A DNA stretch of 64,000 nt from Candidatus Saccharibacteria bacterium HGW-Saccharibacteria-1. Lineage in GTDB: Bacteria; Patescibacteriota; Saccharimonadia; Saccharimonadales; Saccharimonadaceae. Every line of letters starts with the position of its first letter. The stretch's first letter is position 1. Positions 29,057 to 37,825 of this stretch are shown piece by piece. The stretch covers positions 66,098 to 130,097 of the forward strand of contig PGXZ01000002.1 in assembly GCA_002839415.1 (NCBI GenBank). The letters are read 5' to 3'. The notes beneath the pieces were generated by a model, which saw only the letters and a list, made by a program, of their open reading frames with translations, had not been told where the DNA came from and did no database searches. The position numbers and the translations under genes are program-made.

Positions 29057-30325
29057 ATGAGTGATAATAAAAATGACAATAAGCTAGATTTTCCAAAACG
29101 TTTTTTGTGGGGTGCTTCGGTATCGGCGCATCAGGTTGAGGGCGGAAATCATAACCAGTGGTCAGTGTGGGAACTTGAAAATGCCAAAGCTAGGGCTGTA
29201 ATGGCCGAGCGCGAGCTAGGCAAGCTTGATAGTTGGCAGCAGATAGAGCTGGAGGCAAAAAATCCACAAAATTATGTATCGGGTGATTTGGCTGATCACT
29301 ATGGTCGGCATAAAGAAGATTTTGATTTGTTGAAGCAAATGAATATGAACGCCTTTCGGTTTAGTATTGAATGGTCGCGAATTGAGCCGCAGGCTGGTGC
29401 GTGGAACGCGGCGGCAATAAAACATTACAAAGATTATGTTGATGAATTAAGAAAACGAGGGATTGAACCGATAGTTACGCTTTTTCACTTTACATTGCCG
29501 ATTTGGTTCTCTGAAATGGGTGGTTTCGAAAAACGTTCAAATGTTAAATATTTTACTAGATTTGCTAAAAAGATTATTAGTGAGCTTGGTACGAGTGTTA
29601 GATTGATAATCACTATAAACGAGCCAGAGATATATGCTATTCAAAGTTATCATTTTGGTAATTGGCCGCCAGCGATGGATAATAATTTTAAGTTTTGGCG
29701 TGTAATGAATAATTTGGCGTTTGCTCATCGCCAAGCATCCAAAGCTATTCATGGATTGAGCCGAAGATATAAAGTTTCGGTGTCTAAAAATTCGAAATTG
29801 TACCATGCGGGCGACGATGCACTCTTGAGCAGGGTTAGTGCGTCAGTTATGCAATATATCCAAGATGATTATTTTATTAAAAAAGTTATTCACCACTGTG
29901 ATTTTTTAGGCGTAAACTATTATTTTACTAGTCGTATTTATGGCAATAGGACGCATAATCCGAATGATAATTTGAGTGATTTGGGATGGGATTTGCAGCC
30001 TTCGGATATTCAACATGTATTAGAGCGACTATATGGCAAATATAAAAAGCCGATAATTATTACCGAAAATGGTATTGCTGATGCAAATGATGAAAAGCGG
30101 CAGTGGTGGATAACTAAAACTATTGTCGGTATTCAAAAAGCCATGAATAATGGCGTCAAGGTAGAGGGTTATATACATTGGAGTTTGATGGATAATTTTG
30201 AGTGGGCTTACGGAAAATGGCCAAGATTTGGGCTGGCTACGGTTGACTATAGGACAGGCGAGCGTAAACTTCGCTCAAGCGCGATTTGGTTTGGACGCGT
30301 AATTAAGAAAATGAGAGAGTTATAA
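29057..30325 (+). CDS. Glycoside hydrolase family 1 (beta-glucosidase-like)
   Basis: FLWGASVSAHQVEGG, TINEPEIYA acid/base, IIITENGIADAND nucleophile, GYIHWSLMDNFEWAYGKWPRFGLATVDY. Confidence 0.94.
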   Translation: MSDNKNDNKLDFPKRFLWGASVSAHQVEGGNHNQWSVWELENAKARAVMAERELGKLDSWQQIELEAKNPQNYVSGDLADHYGRHKEDFDLLKQMNMNAFRFSIEWSRIEPQAGAWNAAAIKHYKDYVDELRKRGIEPIVTLFHFTLPIWFSEMGGFEKRSNVKYFTRFAKKIISELGTSVRLIITINEPEIYAIQSYHFGNWPPAMDNNFKFWRVMNNLAFAHRQASKAIHGLSRRYKVSVSKNSKLYHAGDDALLSRVSASVMQYIQDDYFIKKVIHHCDFLGVNYYFTSRIYGNRTHNPNDNLSDLGWDLQPSDIQHVLERLYGKYKKPIIITENGIADANDEKRQWWITKTIVGIQKAMNNGVKVEGYIHWSLMDNFEWAYGKWPRFGLATVDYRTGERKLRSSAIWFGRVIKKMREL

Positions 30326-31350
30326 TGTCCAGCTTAAATGAACCTTTTGCAAAAAATGACATTAAGATTGCTGTTGTTGGAGGTGGAACGGGGAGCTTTA
30401 CACTGTTATCGGCTTTGAAAAATCATACAAAACAATTAGCGGCGATTGTAAATATGGTTGACGACGGTGGAAGTACTGGTGTTCTGCGTGATGAGCTTGG
30501 TACTTTGCCGCCTGGCGATGTCAGGCAATGTCTGGTGGCGCTAAGTGATTCGCCAAAAATAAGGGATTTATTCAGCTACAGGTTTGAAGAGGGCACGCTT
30601 GGTGGCCATTCCTTTGGTAATATTCTACTAACGGCGCTAGAAAAAGTTTCGGGGAGTTTTAACGGTGCGGTTGATACGGCTTCGGAGATTCTTCGGATAA
30701 AAGGTAAGGTTATACCAGCGACACTTGACAATGTAAGGTTAAAAATGGAATGGCCAGAGGCTAGCCTTACATTAAAGGGCGAGCGGGTGATTGATGCTTA
30801 TTATTTTAAACACGACCCAAGGCGGGCAACTTTGTCGTTAGAGCCAGAAGCGACGGCAAATTATATGGCTATAACCGCGATCGAGCAGGCGGATATGGTT
30901 GTGATTGCGCCAGGAGATTTATATACGTCGCTTGGACCACTACTAGTAATTGACGGAATCGCTGAGGCTTTGAAAAAAACTAAAGCGAAATGTGTTTATG
31001 TTTCGAATTTAGTTACAAAAGATGGCCAAACTTCTGATTTTACTGTTAGCGATCATGCCTGCGAAATTGAGCGGTTCGTTGGTGCGCCATTTTTGGACTT
31101 TGTACTCTATAATCAACAATTGCCAATAAAAGCTGCTGCGCGTAAATATAAGGCTGAAAAAGCATATTTGGTTAAAATTGATAAAAAGAAGCTTTCGAGC
31201 GCACCTTATGAGGCTATACCTGGCGATTTTCTTGGCAAAATTGCGTCTAGCAATAAGGCGGATAAATTACCAGTTACAAGGTCGTTGATACGGCACGATT
31301 CAGAAGCTGTGGCTAAGGCTTTGATTGAGCTTTGCGAAATAGCCAACTAA
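30325..31350 (+). CDS. yvcK: YvcK/CofD-family protein (gluconeogenesis factor)
   Basis: IAVVGGGTGSFTLLSALK, VDDGGSTGVLRDELGTLPPGDVRQCLVAL, GHSFGNILLTAL. Confidence 0.92.
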   Translation: MSSLNEPFAKNDIKIAVVGGGTGSFTLLSALKNHTKQLAAIVNMVDDGGSTGVLRDELGTLPPGDVRQCLVALSDSPKIRDLFSYRFEEGTLGGHSFGNILLTALEKVSGSFNGAVDTASEILRIKGKVIPATLDNVRLKMEWPEASLTLKGERVIDAYYFKHDPRRATLSLEPEATANYMAITAIEQADMVVIAPGDLYTSLGPLLVIDGIAEALKKTKAKCVYVSNLVTKDGQTSDFTVSDHACEIERFVGAPFLDFVLYNQQLPIKAAARKYKAEKAYLVKIDKKKLSSAPYEAIPGDFLGKIASSNKADKLPVTRSLIRHDSEAVAKALIELCEIAN

Positions 31351-31419
31351 TTTATATTGCTAAAAATGCTACAAACTTCGTTGTGCTCTTTAAAAACTTT
31401 TATCTGTTGGTAATCTAAT

Positions 31420-31441
31420 TTATCCACAGAACTGTGAATAA
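31420..31441. promoter_or_regulatory. Inverted pair of DnaA-box-like 9-mers
   Basis: TTATCCACA (31420-31428) - gaac - TGTGAATAA (31433-31441; reverse complement TTATTCACA). Confidence 0.6.
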
Positions 31442-31484
31442 CTCTAAGTTTGCTAGTAAAAATAATAAATGTTGGGGGTTGTAG

Positions 31485-31530
31485 TGGGTAGCAGTGGGTA
31501 GTATAGTTAGGGCAGTGGAAAGAAGTGGGT
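31485..31530 (+). promoter_or_regulatory. Putative MraZ-binding repeats upstream of mraZ
   Basis: TGGGT at 31485 and 31495, TGGAA at 31516, TGGGT at 31526: pairs with 10-nt period (5-nt box + 5-nt spacer). Confidence 0.75.
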
Positions 31531-31601
31531 AACACCACAGACAAAATAAACACCACTAATATTAAAAAAATAAACTAGGCAGGGCTCAGAAAAACACAAA
31601 A

Positions 31602-31973
31602 ATGGCGAGTGTAGATTATTTCGAACGAAAGCTTGATGACAAGCATCGGTTAACGATACCGACAGAACTTCGAGATGAATTTGCAAGCGGTGTCGTGTTG
31701 ACCAGGGGCTTTAACCGCTATCTCCATCTTTATCCTAAACAGGTTTGGGACAAAGAAGTAGAATCTGCGCTTGTTGGTAGTATTCTTGATGAGAATGTTG
31801 CTGATTTAAACGTAAAGTTTAGGCGCGGCAAGACCGAAGCAGAGCTTGACCAAAAACAAGGTCGAGTAACGATTGAGCAGCATTTGCTTGATTATGCCGG
31901 GATTGATCGAGAGATAGTTGCGATTAGGGCAGGCGCATATTGGCGCATAATTCCGCCCGAAGCCGACGTTTAA
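31602..31973 (+). CDS. mraZ: Transcriptional regulator MraZ
   Basis: ERKLDDKHRLTIPTELRDEFASGVVLTRGFNRYLHLYP. Confidence 0.9.
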   Translation: MASVDYFERKLDDKHRLTIPTELRDEFASGVVLTRGFNRYLHLYPKQVWDKEVESALVGSILDENVADLNVKFRRGKTEAELDQKQGRVTIEQHLLDYAGIDREIVAIRAGAYWRIIPPEADV

Positions 31974-32299
31974 AGCAAAAACAAATCCGCACTTTAACAA
32001 TCTATGATAAACAGCAAAGAAAACTCTCGAGATCAACTATCTGGTAGTTAGGCAGTGGGCTACGGGACCACATTAAAAAACTCGCGCACCTTCCTCTAAA
32101 ACACACCTCCCAAACAAAACTCCACCTCACACATAAGTCTCTCAACCGAATAACTTTTAAATTTTATGATTCGCCTTTGGCATTCATTATTAAAAAATTC
32201 GGTAACTTATAAACAAAAAACAAAAACATACAAAAACAAACAGCCATAGCTACCAGTTAGGTGATCTCGAACCGCAAATTATGTTATCATAAGGAGCGA

Positions 32300-33193
32300 A
32301 TGAGTAAAGAACATCCACCACACAATCTACATGTTCCAGTTTTGCTAGATGCGACAGTTGAAACGCTAAAGCCTAAAGTGGGCGAGAATTATCTCGACCT
32401 AACCGCGGGTTATGGTGGGCACGCTAGTCGTATTTTGGATATTACTGGAAATTATGCCGAATCTGTTTTAGTCGATCGTGACGAATACGCCATTGAGCGC
32501 TTGAAGTCATTTTCGGATAGAGGAGTTAGGCTATTGCATACCGATTTTGCGGCTGCCGGCCAGCAGTTAGCAGATGAGGGGCTGAAGTTTAATGTCATAT
32601 TGGTTGATTTGGGGGTGTCGTCACCACAACTCGATCAATTCGACCGAGGGTTTTCGTTTACAAATAGTGGCCCGCTCGATATGCGGATGGACCGACGCCA
32701 AGAAAAAAGTGCCAGTACGCTGGTAAATAACGCTTCGGAAGAGGAACTAACGCGTATCATTACTCAATACGGTGAAGAGCCGATTGGGTTCTCGAGGATA
32801 ATTGCTAAGGCGATTATCACAAACAGACCACTGTCGAAAACGGGAGAACTAGCTGATTTGATCAAAGATTCATATCGTGGCAAGTGGAAAAAAACCCACC
32901 CAGCTACGCGCACTTTTCAAGCAATCCGGATTGCAGTCAACGATGAGCTACGGCAAGTCGAAGACTTGTTGCCAAACTTGCCCCGCCTATTAAAACCAGG
33001 CGGGCGGGTAGGCATCATTAGCTTTCATAGTCTGGAAGACCGACTCGTTAAGCGATATTTCAAGGAGCAATTTGATTTGGGACTTGAATCTGAACTTCTG
33101 CCAATTACTAAAAAACCCATCGCTGGCGATATTTACGATGTTCACAACCCGCGATCACGAAGTAGTAAACTACGTGTCGCAGTGAAAAAATAA
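32300..33193 (+). CDS. rsmH: 16S rRNA (cytosine1402-N4)-methyltransferase
   Basis: HVPVLLDATVETLKPKVGENYLDLTAGYGGHASRIL, VDLGVSSPQLDQFDRGFSF, TFQAIRIAVNDEL, SFHSLEDRLVKRYFK; start trimmed to MSKEH with SD AAGGAG. Confidence 0.95.
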   Translation: MSKEHPPHNLHVPVLLDATVETLKPKVGENYLDLTAGYGGHASRILDITGNYAESVLVDRDEYAIERLKSFSDRGVRLLHTDFAAAGQQLADEGLKFNVILVDLGVSSPQLDQFDRGFSFTNSGPLDMRMDRRQEKSASTLVNNASEEELTRIITQYGEEPIGFSRIIAKAIITNRPLSKTGELADLIKDSYRGKWKKTHPATRTFQAIRIAVNDELRQVEDLLPNLPRLLKPGGRVGIISFHSLEDRLVKRYFKEQFDLGLESELLPITKKPIAGDIYDVHNPRSRSSKLRVAVKK

Positions 33194-33229
33194 AATAAAA
33201 ATAACAATAACAAGAAAGGGCAAAACACC

Positions 33230-33295
33230 ATGCCAATTCACATCCCAGTACAATACACAGACATCGCTCAAGTAGTGACTGTTCGCGTAAAGTAA
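33230..33295 (+). CDS. Micro-ORF, 21 aa (MPIHIPVQYTDIAQVVTVRVK), between rsmH and ftsL
   Basis: ATG with purine-rich upstream (aagaaagggc), TAA stop; not in the ORF track. Confidence 0.4.
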   Translation: MPIHIPVQYTDIAQVVTVRVK

Positions 33296-33304
33296 TTTAA
33301 AATT

Positions 33305-33336
33305 GCCCTTGCTGCGCCACTTGGCGTAGTAAGGGC
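33305..33336 (+). promoter_or_regulatory. Strong RNA hairpin without U-tract inside the dcw operon
   Basis: GCCCTTGCTGCGCC-actt-GGCGTAGTAAGGGC: 14 consecutive pairs, 2 of them G-U. Confidence 0.75.
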
Positions 33337-33369
33337 GCCAAAATAAATATAAAAAGAGACCCCACCACA

Positions 33370-33717
33370 ATGTCTTATTCACGTACTCAAAATTTTAGCA
33401 GCCGCAGGCAACAAAATTGGTCTCGTAACCAAAATACCGTCGCCTACGTATCGGCTATCAAACTCGGCCCCGTAACTCATACAGTCTTGATTGCACTTAT
33501 GATTACAGTTCTTGGCTTGATATATTTGACGCAAGCAACTCGTGCGACAAGTTATGATTATGCAACTCAAAAGATTGATAATCAAATTTCTGAATTAAAT
33601 ACCCAAAAAAGTGATTTAGAGATTGAGAATGCAAGATTGACGGCACTCGAAACGGTTAAAAACAGTAGCGTTGCTACGACTATGGCGGCTCCGACGGCAA
33701 CGGAGTACGCCCAGTAG
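33370..33717 (+). CDS. FtsL-like cell division protein
   Basis: 115 aa, single TM then coiled coil, between rsmH and PBP gene. Confidence 0.6.
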   Translation: MSYSRTQNFSSRRQQNWSRNQNTVAYVSAIKLGPVTHTVLIALMITVLGLIYLTQATRATSYDYATQKIDNQISELNTQKSDLEIENARLTALETVKNSSVATTMAAPTATEYAQ

Positions 33718-33724
33718 AAGGTTT

Positions 33725-35464
33725 ATGAATTTAGAACTTCAAAAAGGCAGCCGATCAAAGTTTTTGGCTGCTATTATTCTGTTTTTGATGGCGATATTTG
33801 TCATCAGGTTGTTTTATTTGCAAATAATTCAGCATGGATATTATGTTAGTTTAGCTAACAAAGAGCAAGTGAAGCGATTGACTATCCCTTCGAAGCGAGG
33901 TTTGATCTATGCACTTGACGGTCAGATACCTGTACCGCTTGTAATGAATCAGACGGTATATACTGTTTTTGCTGACCCAAAAACTACAACTGATAACTCA
34001 AAGGTTATAGAGGTGATTCACAAAATTGCAGGTGGTAATGCTAGGCCTAATCTTGAAGAACTGTTGAATAAAAAAGAAACACGCTATCAGATATTAGCGA
34101 CTAAAATTACACGTGCCCAGGCTGATAAGATTAAAAAAGAAAACTTAAAAGGCATTGGCTTTCAGGAAGAATCGCAGCGTGTTTATCCTGAGGGGTCATT
34201 GGCGGCACAGACTATTGGTTTTGTTGATTTTAGCGGTAGCGGTAAGTACGGAGTCGAGGGGAAATTGAATGAACGCTTGATTGGCACAGATGGGCTACTG
34301 CAATCCGTCACTGACGTTAGTGATGTGCCGCTAACAATTGGGAATAATAATATAAACAAGCCAGCCGTTGATGGTGAAAATATAGTGCTGACTATTGATA
34401 GAAATGTACAGTCCAAGACTGAAACTGCTCTGTCTGACGCTTTGAAGCGAACTGGTGCAACCAGGGGCAGTGCGATCGTATTGGATCCGCAGTCAGGCAA
34501 GATTATGGCAATGGCAAACCTTCCGACCTACAGTCCTGCAGAGTTTAATAAAGTTACGGATGCGGCTTTATTCAATAATGCTGTCGTTTCAGCGCCTTAC
34601 GAACCAGGCTCAGATGTAAAAACTTTGACTATGGCAACTGGAATTGATAAGGGGGTGGTATCGGCGAACGATACCTATGTGAATACTGACCGTATTCAGG
34701 TTGAAGATAGGGTAATTTCAAACGCTAGCTTGGGGCAAACCGGTACGATAACATTTCAACATGCCCTCAATTGGTCGTTAAACACCGGTTTCGTGACTGT
34801 CGCCCAGCGTTTGGGTAACGGCAAGAGTATAACGAAAGGTGCTCGTGATACTATGTATGATTACTTTCATAATCGGTTTAAATTAGGACAATTGACAGGG
34901 GTTGAGGTTTCTGGTGAAGCTGAAGGAACGGTCGTTTCGCCTGACACGGAAGAGGGCAATGCGGTTAGATATTCAAATATGTCATTCGGTCAAGGATTAG
35001 ATGCGACTATGATTCAGGTTTCGGCAGCTTTTAGTGCTATCGCCAATGGCGGAAAATATTATAAACCAACAGTAGTCGCTGGTACGCTTGATAAAAATGG
35101 TAAATATTCGGCTAATAAAGTTGCAGCACCAACAAGTCCTATCGCTAAATCAACCGCCGATCAAGTTCGCGAAATGACACATGTTGCCAGAAATGCATTC
35201 TTTACTAACGTCGACAAGCCAGGGTATTATATGGGTGGCAAAACTGGAACTTCACAGGTCATTAAAAACGGTGTATATGCTGACAATGAAACGGTCGGAA
35301 CCTATGTGGGTTATGGCGGCAGCGAAGAAGTCTCAAAGTATGTCATAATGGTACAGGTATCTGGTGATAACAAAGAATTGCAAGGCTCGAGAGATGCTTT
35401 GCCTATATTTACAGATATTTCAAATTGGATGATTGATTATTTAAAGATACAACCGAAAGCGTGA
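33725..35464 (+). CDS. Class B penicillin-binding protein (FtsI/PBP2-like transpeptidase)
   Basis: YEPGSDVKTLTMA (SxxK), WSLNTGF (SxN), MGGKTGTSQV (KTG); start trimmed to MNLELQKGS. Confidence 0.93.
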   Translation: MNLELQKGSRSKFLAAIILFLMAIFVIRLFYLQIIQHGYYVSLANKEQVKRLTIPSKRGLIYALDGQIPVPLVMNQTVYTVFADPKTTTDNSKVIEVIHKIAGGNARPNLEELLNKKETRYQILATKITRAQADKIKKENLKGIGFQEESQRVYPEGSLAAQTIGFVDFSGSGKYGVEGKLNERLIGTDGLLQSVTDVSDVPLTIGNNNINKPAVDGENIVLTIDRNVQSKTETALSDALKRTGATRGSAIVLDPQSGKIMAMANLPTYSPAEFNKVTDAALFNNAVVSAPYEPGSDVKTLTMATGIDKGVVSANDTYVNTDRIQVEDRVISNASLGQTGTITFQHALNWSLNTGFVTVAQRLGNGKSITKGARDTMYDYFHNRFKLGQLTGVEVSGEAEGTVVSPDTEEGNAVRYSNMSFGQGLDATMIQVSAAFSAIANGGKYYKPTVVAGTLDKNGKYSANKVAAPTSPIAKSTADQVREMTHVARNAFFTNVDKPGYYMGGKTGTSQVIKNGVYADNETVGTYVGYGGSEEVSKYVIMVQVSGDNKELQGSRDALPIFTDISNWMIDYLKIQPKA

Positions 35465-36504
35465 TTATTATGGGTATTACATTAGCCGAATTAACGAATG
35501 ATTTAAAAGGGACTTTCATACTTAGCGTCGGTGCGTTCATGTTAGCTATGGTATTGACGCCGATTTATACATATTTAGCCTATAAATATAAATTCTGGAA
35601 GAAACAGCGAACAACCAGTACGACTGGTGAAAAACTAACCGTTTTTAATAAGTTGCACGCAAAGAAATTTAAGCGAAATATTCCGACTATGGCCGGTGTT
35701 ATTTTTGTTGTTTCGATTACCCTTATAACGTTCTTTTTTAACCGAAATAGGGGACAGACGTGGCTACCACTGGCCGCGCTAGCTGGTGGGGCGTTCGTTG
35801 GGTTATTGGACGACATTATCAACGTCAGGGGCCATGGAGAGGGTGTTGCCGGGCTTCGCTCAAGTTTGAAATTTGCAATGATTGCGGTCATTGGGCTAGT
35901 GTTGGGCTGGTTCTTTTATGTAAAGCTAGGCGCGACAGCGGTACATATTCCGTTTATGGGTGATTTAGTGCTTGGTTGGTTGATGGTGCCTTTGTTTGCT
36001 TTTGCGGTCATTGCAACCGGAAATGCGGTTAATATTAGCGATGGTCTTGATGGCTTGGCTGGTGGGCTGGCGGCAATTGCTTTTGGTTCGTTTGGAATTA
36101 TTGCAATGCTACAATCGCAATTATTACTGTCTGGTTTCTGCTTTACAGTAGTGGGCGCATTACTGAGTTATTTGTGGTTTAATATTTATCCAGCTCGTTT
36201 CATGATGGGTGATGTCGGTAGTTTTGCGATCGGTGCGTCGTTAGGTGTAGTAGCGATGCTAACTAATACCTTGTTCTTGTTGCCAATTATTGGAATAGTT
36301 TTTGTAGCCGAAGCTGGCTCGAGCCTTATCCAGATTTTCAGTAAAAAGGTGTTTAAACGAAAGATTTTTATCTCGGCACCTTTCCATCATCACCTTGAAG
36401 CGACGGGCTGGCCTGAAACTAAGATTACGATGCGTTTTTGGGTTGTTGGCTATATAGCGGCGTTTATTGGCGTATTATTGGCGCTTGCTGGAGGTAATAT
36501 TTAA
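35461..36504 (+). CDS. mraY: Phospho-N-acetylmuramoyl-pentapeptide-transferase
   Basis: TMAGVIFV, NAVNISDGLDGLAGGL, MMGDVGSFAIGASLG, FHHHLEATGWPETKITMRFW; start 35461 (GTG) or 35470 (ATG). Confidence 0.95.
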   Translation: MIIMGITLAELTNDLKGTFILSVGAFMLAMVLTPIYTYLAYKYKFWKKQRTTSTTGEKLTVFNKLHAKKFKRNIPTMAGVIFVVSITLITFFFNRNRGQTWLPLAALAGGAFVGLLDDIINVRGHGEGVAGLRSSLKFAMIAVIGLVLGWFFYVKLGATAVHIPFMGDLVLGWLMVPLFAFAVIATGNAVNISDGLDGLAGGLAAIAFGSFGIIAMLQSQLLLSGFCFTVVGALLSYLWFNIYPARFMMGDVGSFAIGASLGVVAMLTNTLFLLPIIGIVFVAEAGSSLIQIFSKKVFKRKIFISAPFHHHLEATGWPETKITMRFWVVGYIAAFIGVLLALAGGNI

Positions 36505-36505
36505 A

Positions 36506-37825
36506 GTGAGGGCAAGCTTGCGCAAAAATCAAATTACATCGGTTGCCGAGCAATCTCAGTTTTCTGATATGACATCTGTGCGCAAGCACCGCCCCGATTA
36601 TTTAATTGTGCTTTACATGGGGCTTTTAATGCTCTTGGGGTTAGTGATTATATATGCAATTGGGCCGCAGCGGGCAAACGTTTTAAATAATGCTTACGGG
36701 GCTGATTATAGCGGTACTTATTTTTTCGTAAAGCAGATAATAAGCCTGGGTATTGCACTAGCTGCGTTTTTTGCGACGTCAAAGATTCCATATACTTGGT
36801 TAACCAAATATGCTGGCAGCTTATTGGCTTTGTCAATTGGTGCTTGTGTTTTACTTGCCGTGGCTGGTATTTTTCATTTGGGCTTTGCGCAGCAAACTTT
36901 GGGCGCGACTCGTTGGTTTAATTTTGGCCCGTTTGGTTTGCAGCCTGCCGAGATGCTAAAATTTGCGATTTTGATCTTTTCAGCCGGCTTTTTGGGAGCC
37001 AAGGTTAAACAGGGTAAACTAAACGACTTGCATGAAACGCTGATTCCGATTGGAATAATTATAGCAATTTCGATGTTCTTTGTAGTTGTTGTTCAAAAGG
37101 ACTTAGGTACGGGGTTGTCTATTGTTGGAATTATGGCATCGATGTTGTTTGTTAGTGGCTTAAATGGTCGCAATAGTTTGATGATTTTGGGGCTATTGCT
37201 AGCTGCGGGCGTGTTTCTAATCGCCATTGCGCCACACCGCATGGATCGTATTACAACTTATTTAAAAGGCGACAATTCTTCGACAAGTGATGCCGGCAGC
37301 TACCATATCGAACATGCTAAAATTGCAATTGGTACAGGCGGTTTATTTGGTGTTGGTATAGGTAATAGTGTCCAAGCAACTGGCTACTTGCCCGAGGCAA
37401 TTAACGATTCGGTTTTTGCAATTATGGGCGAGACATTTGGTTTTGTTGGTTTAGTTACTATATTAGCTATATTCGTAGCTTTGCTGATGCGGCTACTAAA
37501 GTTGATGGATCATTTGGTTGATATGAGGCTCAAGTTGTTGATAGCTGGTGTATTTGGTTGGCTTGGCTCGCATGTTATTCTAAATGTAGCGTCTATGGTT
37601 GGTGTTTTTCCACTTACAGGTATTACGTTGCCACTGCTTAGTCTCGGCGGTACTAGTATATTGTTTGTTGCCGCTGCGCTAGGCTTGGTGTTTCAATTAT
37701 CACATTACACAGTTCATCCGTCACATATAAAGGAGGTAAGGCATGAAAATCTTGGCAGTCGGCGGGGGGTCGGGCGGACACGTCACACCGGTCGTAGCGG
37801 TTCTTCGCGAAATAAAAAAATCTAA
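36506..37825 (+). CDS. ftsW: SEDS peptidoglycan glycosyltransferase (FtsW-like)
   Basis: FGPFGLQPAEMLKFAI, VQKDLGTGLSIVGI, GLVTILAIFVALLMR, FPLTGITLPLLSLGGTSIL; GTG start preceded by GGAGG. Confidence 0.92.
   Translation: MRASLRKNQITSVAEQSQFSDMTSVRKHRPDYLIVLYMGLLMLLGLVIIYAIGPQRANVLNNAYGADYSGTYFFVKQIISLGIALAAFFATSKIPYTWLTKYAGSLLALSIGACVLLAVAGIFHLGFAQQTLGATRWFNFGPFGLQPAEMLKFAILIFSAGFLGAKVKQGKLNDLHETLIPIGIIIAISMFFVVVVQKDLGTGLSIVGIMASMLFVSGLNGRNSLMILGLLLAAGVFLIAIAPHRMDRITTYLKGDNSSTSDAGSYHIEHAKIAIGTGGLFGVGIGNSVQATGYLPEAINDSVFAIMGETFGFVGLVTILAIFVALLMRLLKLMDHLVDMRLKLLIAGVFGWLGSHVILNVASMVGVFPLTGITLPLLSLGGTSILFVAAALGLVFQLSHYTVHPSHIKEVRHENLGSRRGVGRTRHTGRSGSSRNKKI

Noticed and set aside
33305-33336. 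dcw hairpin as a simple intrinsic terminator
   Set aside because: No U-tract follows and essential division genes lie directly downstream in the same orientation
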